Assembly: GCA_963854835.1 (NCBI GenBank)
Contig: OY978526.1
Span: 21,978,334-22,042,333 of the forward strand
DNA length: 64,000 nt
From: Megamerina dolium
Taxonomy: Eukaryota; Arthropoda; Insecta; Diptera; Megamerinidae
Direction: 5' to 3'
The notes under the pieces were generated by a model, which saw nothing but the letters and a program-made list of their open reading frames with translations, was not told the origin of the DNA and did not search any database. The position numbers and the translations under genes were made by a program. Position 1 is the first letter of the stretch. Every line of letters begins with the position of its first letter. This document shows positions 12,601-24,900 of the stretch, piece by piece.

Positions 12601-15600
12601 CGTGTCAAAGCTACAGACTTGGATGAAAATCCAATAATACGCTATCATATTAATGCAGCCAACAGTGAGGCACATAATGAAGATGGTTCATTTGTCAAAT
12701 TAACCGAATACGATTATTTGGGAGCTTTCGATTTGGATCCAATCGAAGGGGATTTGAATGTAAATATCGATTCAATCATTTCAAATATTTTTTTGTGGCT
12801 GTGACAACAATCAAAAACTGCTTAAAATAGTATTGAGATTTGTTCATTCAAAATTCAAACATTTAAATTTTGCTTTCATCCAAAGTGTGAACGATGAAAC
12901 ATATTCGTGTGCTTCAAATCTTTGAAGAAAAATTTGTTCACCGAACCGATGATTCTTGCAAAGTGAAGTTAACAATGTACGATAATATGCAAGAAAAGTG
13001 AAAGTGAACGATTTCACTTGGCGTGATTCACTTTAGATGTACATCAAGTGTTACTAATTTAAGCTCTAATTGATTTTTGTCACATTTACATGAAAATACA
13101 ATAAATTCGATTGATGTTAGACAGCGTTTTAATATTTTCAGTTGATCAAATTGATTGATCGTGAAAAAGTCGAACATATCAAATTGGCAATAATTGCTGA
13201 GGATCTAGCTGCCGCTCAAGGCAAACAATCTGTAGAAGGTAGGTAAATTCTATCGATTATTCCATACTAAATTATAATTGCTTATATTTTTCTTCTCTTC
13301 AGCATTTTTGAATATACAAATCGATGATGAAAATGATAATAATCCAAAATTTAAGCAACAATTTTATCGCAAAACGATCACTGAAAACAGTATAAATGGT
13401 GTACTAATTGTCAATGTCATCGCCTATGATATCGATAAAAATAAGACAATCACCTATGAACTGGAAGGCAATCCATCGATTAAGGACTTGATACATTTGG
13501 ACATGGAGACTGGTGAAATTGTAGTGGCGAACAAGATCGATCATGAACAATATCAATGGTTGAATTTCTCTGTGCGTGCAACAGATTCGGGGATGCCACC
13601 AAGATCAGCGCTTGTTGATTTGTATATTTCCGTTTTGGATGAAAACGATAATAATCCATATTTTATTGGTGGCTCCAAGAATTATACGATAAGTGAAAGT
13701 GCTGTGATTGGTACAAGAATTGGCACTGTTCAAGCAGCTGATGCTGATTCGGGAGATTTTGGAAAAATTACTTTTCTAATGGATCGCATTAGTTCACAGG
13801 TTTGCTAAAATTTACAAATTTACGCATGAGTAGATCGATTAATGAGGCCTATGTAGGGCAAGTTTTCCATAGATGCCGATACTGGAGTGCTGACGGTTGC
13901 CGATGAACTGGATCGCGAAGCAAAAGATTCATACATGTTGGTCATAGAGGCATGGGATAATTATCAATTTGGATTTTTGGCAGGCGAAAGTCGAAATGCC
14001 TTTAAGCAAATCTTGTGAGTGAATTTGAAAATTAATTTTCAAGCGGAAAATTATTATAATAATGCCCATCTTCCAAAGTATTACGATTTTAGATGAAAAT
14101 GATAATGCTCCAGAAGTTATATTGCCAACAAGTTGTATTTTAATAACGGAATATCATGAGCTTAATGAAAAAATTGCCACAATTAGGGGAAAAGATGCTG
14201 ATGATGCGAATTCTCCAAACGGGCATCTAGAATTTTCTATAACGCGTGGCAATAAAGATGGTACTCTCTCCATTTCCTCTCTATTTCCTACATTATTATA
14301 TATATATATTTTTTTTTTAGAACTTTTTCAACTGAAACAAATCGATTATTTGACGGCGCACATCTATGCGCAATCGTCTTTGCGCAATAAGTTCGGTAAT
14401 TATACGTTGACGATCAGCACACGCGATTTGGGTACCCCATCCAATGTTGTGACCAAAACTCTGGACATATGCATATCAGATTTCAATGATCATGCCCCAG
14501 TATTTGTTTCGCCATTGCACAATACAACCGTGCGTGTACCAGAGAACGCTACAATTGATACAATGATTATACAAGTTTTGGCACTAGATGATGATATTGG
14601 AATGAACGCTTTGGTGCGTTATCGCTTGAAACCAGATCCATTGGGTAGTTACAAACTTTTCACTATGGACACGCATACCGGAGAACTTTTTCTGAAGGAG
14701 CGACTAAATCGTGAAAAGCAAAAAATTCATGAAGTCAGTGAAAATCTTAATGAAAATTTGTGGGAACTTATAAATGTACAACTTTTGAATATTTCAGATA
14801 CGAATTGAAGCTTATGATCAAGGTTTACCGACTTCGCTGAGCAGCGATTTGGATTTGACTGTCTATGTGCGCAATGTCAATGAATACGAACCGCAATTTA
14901 TTGTCGATCAAATTCTTGTAAATTTCACAGGTAAGCTATAGCTTTTAAAGAACCGATGGATAAAATGTTGAACTTGGCTTGTGTATTGCAGAGCACATTG
15001 ATCCCGGAGCTGAACGTGTTAAATTGCCAGATACAATCGATAATGATGAGGTAAACGATCTTGATGATCCACCAAGTCAAATATGCTATTTCATACTGCA
15101 CGGCAATGAAGATGGTTATTTTAAACTGGAACCCGAATCGCATATTCTAAGTGTTGTGAGAGAACTTGATCGTGAACTGATCGCCAATTATACACTCATT
15201 GTAAAAGCTACAGAGAATTGTGCAAATCGTGAGTCATCAACTAAAATGAATAAAATAAATGGCCACAATGATGATGGTTTCAAATATTCCCGAAATTTAC
15301 GATCCACTGAGGAGGAAGAGGTCACGGATCAAGAGGAGGCGGTGTATGTAGAAAATAATGCTGCAATAAATGAATCATTTCTAGTCACGGACAGCACTAC
15401 AGTTCGTGTACGCGTACGTGTTTTAGATATCAACGATAATCCACCGCGTTTTCGTTCGAAAATATTTACCGGTGGCATTACGACCAGCGCCGATTTCGGT
15501 ACCACATTTATGCGCGTCGAGGCTTTTGATCCCGATGAAGGCATTAATGCGCAAATCAATTACTATCAAGTTGGCGAGATCAGACAAACGCTGTCTGAAG

Positions 15601-16778
15601 GCTTGGAAAACATTCAGAAAGCACCGTTTCTAGTCGATACAAATACGGGAGATGTCCAACTAAATTTTGATCCACAAAAAGGCATGAAAGGGTATTTCGA
15701 TTTCATGGTATTGGCAAACGATACGTTGGGTATGAAAGATGTAGCCCATGTTTTTATATATCTCTTGAGAGAGGATCAGAAAGTGAGATTCGTTTTTCGT
15801 TTACAACCGCAAGAGTTGCGATCGAAAATAGACATCTTTCGAGAGTAAGCTTCGAATAAATTATTTATTTGATTGATTGATTTTTTGAATACACCACCAT
15901 TCTATTTTCAGTACGCTCAGTAATATCACGGATTCGATTGTGAATATCGATGAAATCAAAGTACACGAAAATAAAGATGGTTCCGTCGATAAGACTAAAA
16001 CCGATCTCTATATGCATCTTGTGGAGAAGGAAGATAATTCCATTTATGAAGTATCACAAGTGTTGAATCTGATCGATTCGCATATTGAAAAATTAGATGA
16101 ATTGTTTAAGGAACTGAACGTTTTGGATACCCAAGCAGCTGAAGCGGAATTGCTAACGGCTGGTACACCTAAAGGTCCCATATATGTGTGGTTAATTTTC
16201 ATAAATATCTTCTTGGCCACATTGCTTGTCGTAACATTGGGTTTATGTGCGTCACAACGCAAAGGTTATAAGCGCCAGTTAAGAGCAGCAAAAATTAATA
16301 TCTTTGGTAAGATGAATCCATATATTTGCATAGGAGTTTTCGATTTTCATAATCACACCTACTTTTAGAAAACGCTTCACTGCCACCACATAGCAACTCT
16401 GAGCCAGCAACTCGGGTGCCCAACACAAACAAACACAGCGTTCAGGGATCCAATCCCATTTGGTTGAAAGGCTATGAAAATGAATGGTTCAAAGGTGATG
16501 ATAATTTAAGGTCCGTAGATACTTAATGCTACCCCCTGCCGGCAGATGTCATTATGAAAATTCTCATTCTCAATTACAGCCAAGATGGTCAGGATTCTAT
16601 AGATGATAATTTCTTAGCAATTGCCACTCAGGACATAGATGAAACTTTGAAAGGGACTGCAAAACTCTTCAATCATACCAACGAATTAAATCGCCACTTT
16701 AATGTTTACAATCAAATTGATAAATTAACAAATAATGCTCAATTACTGGCCAGAAAGTTAGAAACCACAGAACTGTAA
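9620..16778 (+). CDS. Cad87A: Cadherin, Cad87A-like, 17 coding exons
   Basis: Calcium-dependent cell-surface adhesion protein of about 1923 aa. Exons (frame kept at every GT-AG junction): 9620-9767, 9838-9989, 10059-10757, 10868-11250, 11321-11521, 11579-12383, 12445-12759, 13142-13238, 13303-13799, 13857-14014, 14079-14260, 14321-14733, 14798-14930, 14992-15844, 15912-16306, 16369-16510, 16580-16778. Start: MHQCC..LLFLTLLGEVAC looks like a signal peptide; in-frame ATGs upstream (9491) are possible but would bury it. Thirteen cadherin linkers are visible (VEDINDNAPIF, VTDVEDQPPEF, IRDQNDNFPEF, VLDENDNNPYF, VLDINDNPPRF and others), followed by a 14th repeat-like region, a juxtamembrane domain and one membrane segment near residues 1766-1790. 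The ~130-residue tail ends TTEL. Repeat number, length and remembered sequence fit Cad87A better than Cad99C (11 repeats). Its function in flies is little known to me. Confidence 0.85.
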
Positions 16779-16867
16779 AATTTACTTTGCAGTAAATTGT
16801 ATCGAACCAAAGAAATGTTTTTGGTTTTTTTTACATTAAATGTTAAATTAATAGTAATTTATTTGTA

Positions 16868-16873
16868 AATAAA
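16868..16873 (+). terminator. Poly(A) signal of the cadherin gene
   Basis: AATAAA lies 90 bp after the stop codon in a T-rich 3' region, the expected place for a short 3'UTR. No other candidate stands between it and the stop. Confidence 0.65.
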
Positions 16874-16889
16874 GAATTATTTATAAAAT

Positions 16890-17580
16890 CATAGCGATTT
16901 TTTGCATTTTCTCTCATAATGGTTTATAGGACTTGCATGATAATTCCTGTGGGTATTGCAAACAAATTTTATCGATTACGTTAACTTGATAATTCCACAC
17001 GGTACTATATTTCCGTGTTCTCCTTCTTCAAGGACTCAAAGCTTCTCTATAATTATTGTATATTATTCCTCAGATCAGCTTCGACTGGAGATATTACGGT
17101 GTCATGATCAATTCAACTGGTCGTCCATTTAGAGGCCTATCGGAGAGTTCATAATCACATTGCTATAATCCCCTTTCAACTCGATAACCTCGATATAGTA
17201 TTTCAAGCGAAAGTATTTGCTGTCATCAGAACCCTGAACTACTCCATCTGAAGATGAAATCGTTCATAATTGACATGGATCACTCAGAGATCTCGGTCTA
17301 TAAAATCTGAGACAGTTTAACTAGGATGGAGTCTTCAGCCCGTTATTTTGAAACTGATGCGATAGTAAGCGTATCTTCTACTCCCATCAAGGCTACAATT
17401 TCTGTTTACCTTACTAAAAGTTAAAATCGCTAGGGGCTGTCGATGAACTAAAGTCATGAAACCCCTTTTTACGTTTTTGTGGCGTTGAAGCAAAACCGTC
17501 CGCATTAGCAGAGAGAAAAAGTTATCTTCGTTAAGGATTGTTTCCTTAGTCAGAATATACCCCAGATTTAGTCTTCTGTA
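16890..17580. other. Intergenic spacer, unidentified moderate-GC stretch
   Basis: From about 16.98 to 17.58 kb the composition is less AT-rich than its surroundings, suggesting an old transposon body, but all frames are short and I recognise no protein motif. Confidence 0.4.
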
Positions 17581-17955
17581 GGATAGGTTAGGTTATTGTG
17601 GCTGCTCTCTCTCTCTCTCTGAGAGGACATACTTAGGCCAGAAAGGCCCTTTGTGATACCACCGAGCTTCTCTTCCAATACTATTATGCGTATTAAATTT
17701 GGACAGCATTAGAAGGAGACCTACTTATATTAGCCGGTTCCGAACGGCAGAACCCTTGTGACATCACTTTAACTTTGTTTTGTCACAGAGCTCTTTTAAG
17801 AAGCATTTTTGGCAAATTGTTACTGCCGGAAAAATTGTCAATTCTTGTCTCTCGTTCGAAAGAAAAATCTTTTCGATATTAGATTTTATTATGCTTCAGC
17901 CGGGGATTGAAACCCACGACCTCCAGATCAGAAGGCTACGACACCCACCAGTCTT
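17581..17955 (-). mobile_element. SINE copy, near full length
   Basis: On the minus strand: tRNA-like head remnant (CTTCTGATCTGGAGGTCGTG, B-box-like GGTTTCAATCCC), body shared with the other copies, and a 3' tail of AACCT repeats (+ strand ATAGGTTAGGTTA). An inserted CT microsatellite at about 17604 marks the tail-proximal region. The A box is eroded. Confidence 0.8.
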
Positions 17956-18590
17956 CTTTAACTATTTTCTATTTCGAAACATGAATAAACCTGAAGTGTG
18001 TTAAACTAAAAGGAGATTCTGCATTTGATTTTCAAATGTCAAATTCCTATTATGAGCTGTGCAACCCTGCACAAAATTTTCGTTTAGTATCGAATTTTTT
18101 GTCGAACAGAATTTTGCTTTCGTTGCTGTTGGCGTTAGCATTTGTTTATTTATTTTTTGATGACTACATAGTAATTTTAAAATATTTTTATTAATTTTAT
18201 GCAGGTCTTAGGTCGTGAGTACCGTTTCGGTTTTTCATTCAGCCTCTTTTGAGTATCTGGTATGATAAACATTAAAAAATTCATTATTTTCAGTACAACT
18301 CCTGTAACTACTGTTTACTGGGGGTTTTTTGGGGTCGAAGAATCTGAATCTGGGGTGTTTTTTTTTACGAATTCCCTCAGCAGGGGGCACTAAAATACAA
18401 AAAAAGCATTGTTTTTTAATTATATACTTCCATAGGGGCTAAACGGATAAGAAAAACGTGAAACAAGGTTCTACAAAAATGATCTGCGGGAAAAAATAGT
18501 GGATGCCTCCTGTTTTCGAAATAAACAGCTCTACCCCCTCCTCTTTCGTAAAAAAAAACAGACCCTGCGGATCAAAATGGTCTTCAACAC
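17956..18590. other. AT-rich spacer
   Basis: Poly-T and poly-A runs, no gene recognised. Confidence 0.4.
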
Positions 18591-18725
18591 AGTACTCTGG
18601 TGCACAGCCTCTTACCAACAAGCCTATGCTGATTAGGATCACGACATTTTTTTTTCTAAGTGGTGCACAGCCTCTTACCAACAAGCCTATGCTGATTAGG
18701 ATCACATTTTTTTTTTTTTCTAATT
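18591..18725. repeat. 63-bp tandem duplication ending in poly-T
   Basis: The block TGGTGCACAGCCTCTTACCA..GATTAGGATCAC occurs at 18598 and again at 18661, virtually identical, each followed by a T run. Open frames on both strands (18439-18753 - and 18503-18745 +) simply read through this repeat. Confidence 0.8.
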
Positions 18726-21700
18726 TTGCCTTACAATGTAATTGATTTCTCATATTTTTACATTTTTATTAGAATTTTGAACATTAAAAAGCGGGAACTT
18801 TTTTTTTTTTTTAAAAAGCTATATTCCACAATTTTTCTGCTTTCATCTGAACCACCAGTATACTTGGGAAAAAACTTTGGCATTGACATTAGCATTACAA
18901 TATTATCGCAACGATCAAAATTGGCTGATCCCAACAAAAGTTATAGCCTAAAAAAAACAAAATCGTGGACATTCTTCTATACCAGTCTACGGAGTATCTT
19001 CAAATGCACTTCCCCAAAGTTTTCTTTTTATCTACCTACCAAACACCAATTTTTTTGTATTGAACATATTTCACCATAGAATGAGAAGAGAACACAAACA
19101 TATGTTGTTTTTGTTTTTTGTTTTATTTTCTAAAAAATATGCTTATTATGTTATCAGATAATATACTATTTTTAAAACCAAAAAAAAAAAAAAACAATAA
19201 AAACGAAAAAAAAACGAACGAATAAAAATCAGAATAAAAAGAAAAAATCTAAAAAGAGAAATTTATAAAATCACATGAAATGCATGAAAATATCTTTACT
19301 AAATAAAGTAAATACATACTATATATATATATTATTTATTATTTATAAATAGGTAATAATTTCGTCATAAAATCTGGTTTTTTTTCTGTACATTTGTTCT
19401 TGTTGTTATTGGTGTGGTTGATAAGAGCACAAAGCAAAAAAGTTTAAAAGTAAAAATAATAAAGATAGAAAAAACATAAAATTACAGCTAAATCGATTGA
19501 TTGTATTGTGTTGTATTTGTTCATGATGTTTTTATATTGTTTTTTGCTTTGTTTTGTTTTTAATTAACAAATGTTAGCAAAGCTCTATTGGAATAAAATA
19601 AATTAATGCAAAATTTATAACAATAAATTGAAACTATGGTAGACAAATGATATATGTATATAATTGTCATATGTATAAAATAAATCAACTATTATTGAAA
19701 AAAATTTTTGAATTGAATTTGTTTGCAAAAATTTTATAGAAATAATAAATCATGATTTTTTTTTTTTTTTTTTTTTTTTTTGCTTTTCTAATTATCATAC
19801 AACTTAATGGCTATGAAAAAAAAAATAAGTCTCTTCTACACTTTTACGTACATATGTATTCGTATCAAATCATATATCTGTGTATGGGAGGGGAGGGGAG
19901 GGGCTTACTTGTTACAAATGTATATATATCCATGTGAATGGGAACGACGAGGATAATAGTAGTGGTGGTGGATGAGTGTACGTATATAAATATGTGTATT
20001 TATATTAAAATGTAATACTCTCACAAGTAGATAATGCTTTATGACTGCTGTTTGACGATGATATTTATTTTGATGGATGCAAGATGCAATTTTACAAATG
20101 AAAGACGCGCAAAAATATGTATGAAAAATAATGGTTAAAATTTTACAAATTATCATCTATTCCATCATGTATGTATGTGTGTATGTGGATGTATGTATAA
20201 AAAAATTATTTAGTACAGCATAATATTTATAATATTGTTTAATTATATGTATGTATATTGGTATTATTATGTATGTATGTACGTACGTACGTATTGTAAA
20301 GTAATTGTTGTTGTTGTTGTTGCGGTTGTTGTTGTTAGTGAGCCTGTCCATTAAATATACGACAAAAAACAACAACAAAATGCCAAAAGCAGTAAAGTAT
20401 ATATATATATATGTATATATGTATCTATTATTACTAAAAATAGTACAAAATAATAATAATAATAATAATCATCATCATCATAAAAAAAAATTAAAAGACA
20501 TTCAACTAATGGTATATATCATCACTAAAGTATATAAGTATTTTTAATTGTAGATAGAAAAAATAAAAAAAAATTGTTTAAACAAATAATAAAATGAAAT
20601 TACTCAATTAAAACTATCGTATTGTATAGTAAATAAATGAAGATGTTGCAATCAAAACGTGATGATTACTTTTGTGTTTTATAAAGGTTTTTATTTATAA
20701 TTTCGTTTCTTTATTCTACTGGAGAAATTTGAAAAATTATAATTTTCACATTTTGATCACAACTTCTTCAAATGATTATATTAAATATAGTAATACAATT
20801 CGCGGTTTGAAACTAATCCCTTGTAAAATGTTATGTTATTGTTGTTGTTGTTGTTGTTGCTACTTTTTTGACTTTTTTTTTTTTTAAATTAAATTAAAAA
20901 TATTCTTTCATTAAAGCGAAAAACTTTGAATTTATATCATATTGTTATTGTTGTTGTTGTTGTTGTTTGAATAAAATATGCTACTGCTGCTGCTGCTGCT
21001 GCATGTATGATGTATGTATTTGCAATATATACTACTCATACCAACAACAACAACAACAAAGCATTTATGTAATTTGGAATATCGTCGTCTCATACGATTT
21101 TCATCATACAGGTGAGGAGTTGGTGGTCTATCTAATTAGCCTTTTTTCTGTTTTTTTTTCTTCTTCTTTCCTTCTTTTTTCTTTTTCTTTTAATCAATAC
21201 TCTATTATTATTATTATTATTATTAGTATTATCAATATTTTTGTTGTTTGTTAATTTTTTTCATTTTCAGTGCAATCACACACACTGTTATTATTTATCT
21301 ATTACGGTTATTTTGAAATACAGTACATTTTCCCCCCAATTGATTTCAATAATTCTGTTATACATAACTCTCTCTCATAAATTACAACATTTATGCTTAA
21401 ATACCAGCGACTTGTTATTATTCTTGTATTTTTTTCCCTTCTTCTTGTTCTTCTTCTTCTCCTCCTCCATTTAATTATTTATCTTTTTATATGATTTTAT
21501 GGTTTTTTAACATTTTTTTTTTTGAAATTTTTTTACTTTTTGGCTTTTTTTTTTCAATTTAATACATAATATACTTTATATATGTTATAGCAATATAAAT
21601 ACATAAAACGATTAATTAAACGTTTATTAGAAATTAAGACAGTTTCATGCGTACATTATTCATTTTTCCAACATTTCATTTGCAGATTTCAAATGCGCTG

Positions 21701-21911
21701 TCCATTAATTAAAAAAAAAAAAAAAAAAAAACTGTCGAAATTTTTAATAAACGCCTATTTAATCATTATTAACATTATTTCATGTATTATTCTCATAAGA
21801 ATAGTATTCAGTAGCGTTAAATAATTGTTGCTTATACTCGTGTTATTTGTTTTTTTTTCTTCCTTTTTTTCTTTTAAGCGCTTAGCAGCATGCACAACTC
21901 ATTCCTTGGAT
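18726..21911. other. AT-rich region with microsatellites; likely 3'UTR of the INO80D-like gene near its right end
   Basis: Contains poly-T runs, (GTAT)n and (ACGT)n near 20160-20290, (GTT)n at 20306, (AAT)n at 20449, (GTT)n at 20836 and 20943, (CTG)n at 20983, and (TTA)n at 21206. The part nearest 21912 must include the 3'UTR of the minus-strand gene; TTTATT (AATAAA on the minus strand) occurs at several places, for example about 21622, but none stands out. No protein gene is visible. Confidence 0.55.
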
Positions 21912-24900
21912 TTAGGTTTGTACTAATCCGCGCATATCAGCCGCAGTGGTACAATTATTTGTTGAACTACCACCGCCAGCACTATTGCTACCACTATCAA
22001 TGAATAGCGTTGAGGTGTCAATGCCCGATGTCTCTGGCGAGTGCAGCACCGAAGAGACAATCTCCATTTTACTGCATATATCAGCAGCATCTGGCAGCAT
22101 TTCATCGTTGACATCGAGAATATCGGCAAGAAAATCTGAATCGGATTCAATTGTCTGCTGCAACGATTTCAAGTGTTTATCAGCAAGTTCCAGCGCACGC
22201 TCAACCTCATCACGTTCATCCGGCCGAACTGCAATTAGAGAACATGTTTGAGTTTATACAAAATTTAATTCAAAATCTAAATGAAATTGTTGAGAATAAA
22301 AAAAAACACTACTAAATCCACGATCTGATTAAGTTAGGTTGAGGTTAGGTGTGTGTGGCCGCTCTGTCAAGCAGAGAGCTCACCTAGATTAAAAGAAGGC
22401 CCCTTTGTGGTACAACGCAGCATCAGATAATAGTGACTAAGTACTGTTCAAGTTTCGTAGATAATGTGAAGCCGGTACAGACACAGAGTGATGGTCTCAA
22501 GTTCCTTCCCGGCTCCTGCCAGTCATGCATCAGGTTGGAGAGACTCAATTTGACTTCCACAACAGGGAAAATGTTTTGTTTGTTGAGGTCTGTCAGAACG
22601 TTTCCTACTATATTTTCTATAGATAGGCGTTTCAGAGTACACGTTTTCGCCTCAAAATTCCCTTTGTATGTGGCTACTGGGTTCTCGTTAGCTTTACAGT
22701 TTGCGACAGTCCATGGCAGTCTTCGATTTCAAACGAAGCAAGTTCCGTGCATTAATAGCAGCTTTACTGTCCCTAAGAATGTATGGTAGATGTCTCTCTG
22801 AGATACCTGATCAATTGATAAGTCCCGAGACTTTTCACTAGGTGGCACTGCAAACACATGATAAAGGTCTTTTCTAGAAAGCACAAAGCTTTAAACTTCA
22901 TGACATTTCATTTTATTTCAATATTACAGCTAATCGAGTGCAGTTACTTTTTTATGGGAAAAAATGCCACACGAACCCAAGAATGGGTTGAAAAGGGTTC
23001 TGTCTGTAAGTTTAAATGTGGCCGTACAAGAATCGAAGATGCTGCACGCTCTGGACGTCTAATTGAGGCGACAACTCCAGAAATCATTCAAAAAATCCAT
23101 CGTATCGTGTTGGATAATCGCTTATTGAAATTCAGTGAGATTCCTAAGGCTATAAACATTTCATCTGAACGTGATTACAATATTTTGCATAAGCATTTGC
23201 ATGTGAAAAAGCTAAACGCACGAAACAAATTTAGCCATTTTTAAGCTTATTCCAAACGAGTTAATGCGTCGTTTTACAACAATGGACTCATTACACTCTC
23301 GAGTCCGATAGGCAGTCGGTAGAGTGGATAGAATCGCATGAACTCCCTGCAAAGCGCGAAAAAACTCAACAGTCTGTCGATATGGTTATGACCAGTAATT
23401 TATTACAGAAACACTTGGATTAATGGACAAAAAGCGCTATTAATTTTGTATCAATTTTTGAGAGCTCGGTTAGGCCATTGAAGAAGAGCCTGTCTGAAGT
23501 GGTGTACCTATGGGCAAGTTCCGGACAGTAGTGGAGAAAGTGGAAGAAAGATTCTACCACTTCTTCGTTCAATCAATTACGACATAAGTTTTAGTCAGAG
23601 TCCCATTCTGGTTGCAAGTCTGCACCGGGCACGAGTGGCCGGTAATGACTACAATTATTTCACAGATGTTGGGACTGCGGCCCAATGTAACTCTAGGTAG
23701 TTTGTTCTACTTTTATTGAGGAATGTCGAAATTTTTCTGGTGATTGCTTTTTGGTATGAAGACAACTATAACTTGTACCCATGGTTTGTGAATAAATTAA
23801 AGGTTGATGTAGTCGGTAAAGATATCGTTGGTGCATGCGAAGAAAGACGCACGAGTATTTTGACGGCGAAGAAGGACGCGTAAAAAAATCGCAGTCAATT
23901 ATGTTTACACGCCTTTCTTCGACGTCAATTATGCTTGCGCGTCTTTCTTCGACGTCAACGTGTTTACGCGTCTTTCTTCGCCGTCGATTTTTTCACGCGT
24001 CTTTTTCGCGGTCATTTTTTTTAGCGTGCATCTTCCTTGTATGTGCCGACGATATGTTTCTGCCATGGACTGGAAATATTTTGTCGCGGATCGTGGTGAC
24101 GAAAATACGATATGGATCTTTCCTATATTTCGTACTCTTCGTAAATAAATTTTCGGTAAAAATTAAACTTAATAAATATGTATATTTATTTTTTGCTCAA
24201 AAATAAAAAAATATTTTTTCTCCTCGAAGTAACATTTCATTATCATAATCCTCACACAAAACAAGGAATTACAATTTATTTTTGAAAAAAAAAAATGTAT
24301 TCCAAGAATGAATTTTATTTCTGAGCAAAAAAAAAAAAAAAAAACACAAAACAAAACAACCTTAATCACAAAATAACAATAAAAATTACCTGCTGTAAAT
24401 AATTCACTAAATTCCACGGGCAGAGCACTTAGTACATTCGCCAAATCGTGTTCTTCCAACAAACGTGTATCGCCCAGTGGAATATCATCTGAACAAAGAA
24501 AAAAAATCAAATACGATAAATCACATCACTCCCATTTGTCATAATACACAAAACCTACCAGCATCATGCGGCCCATTCATGAGTTCAGACTCACTCAGAC
24601 CACCTAAACCGGTGTCTTCGGAGCTGGCATAAGCAGAACTATTTTCACATATGCTTAGCATATCTTGTGTGAGCAATTCATCAGCAGATGGTAAAGATGA
24701 GGACGAACTTAGACTTGTGTGGGTAAAATCGGAATTTGAATTCGTACTGAGAAAATGGTTCATTGTACTGTTGTTGCTGTGGTTGTTGTTGTAAGTATTA
24801 TTTGCGGCCACAGCAAATTGAGCAACAATCTCATTGATTTCATGCGCTTTCAAATCGCTGGCAACATGCGTTGTAGCTGCACCAACAGCTGAATTCATTG

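Noticed and set aside
9620..16778. Assignment of the cadherin as Cad99C (PCDH15 homologue)
   Set aside because: At least 13 cadherin linkers and ~1923 aa; Cad99C has 11 repeats and is shorter as I recall. Cad87A fits better.
20160..21480. Tandem simple repeats suggestive of a CRISPR-like array
   Set aside because: They are di-, tri- and tetranucleotide microsatellites in eukaryotic DNA with no regular spacers.
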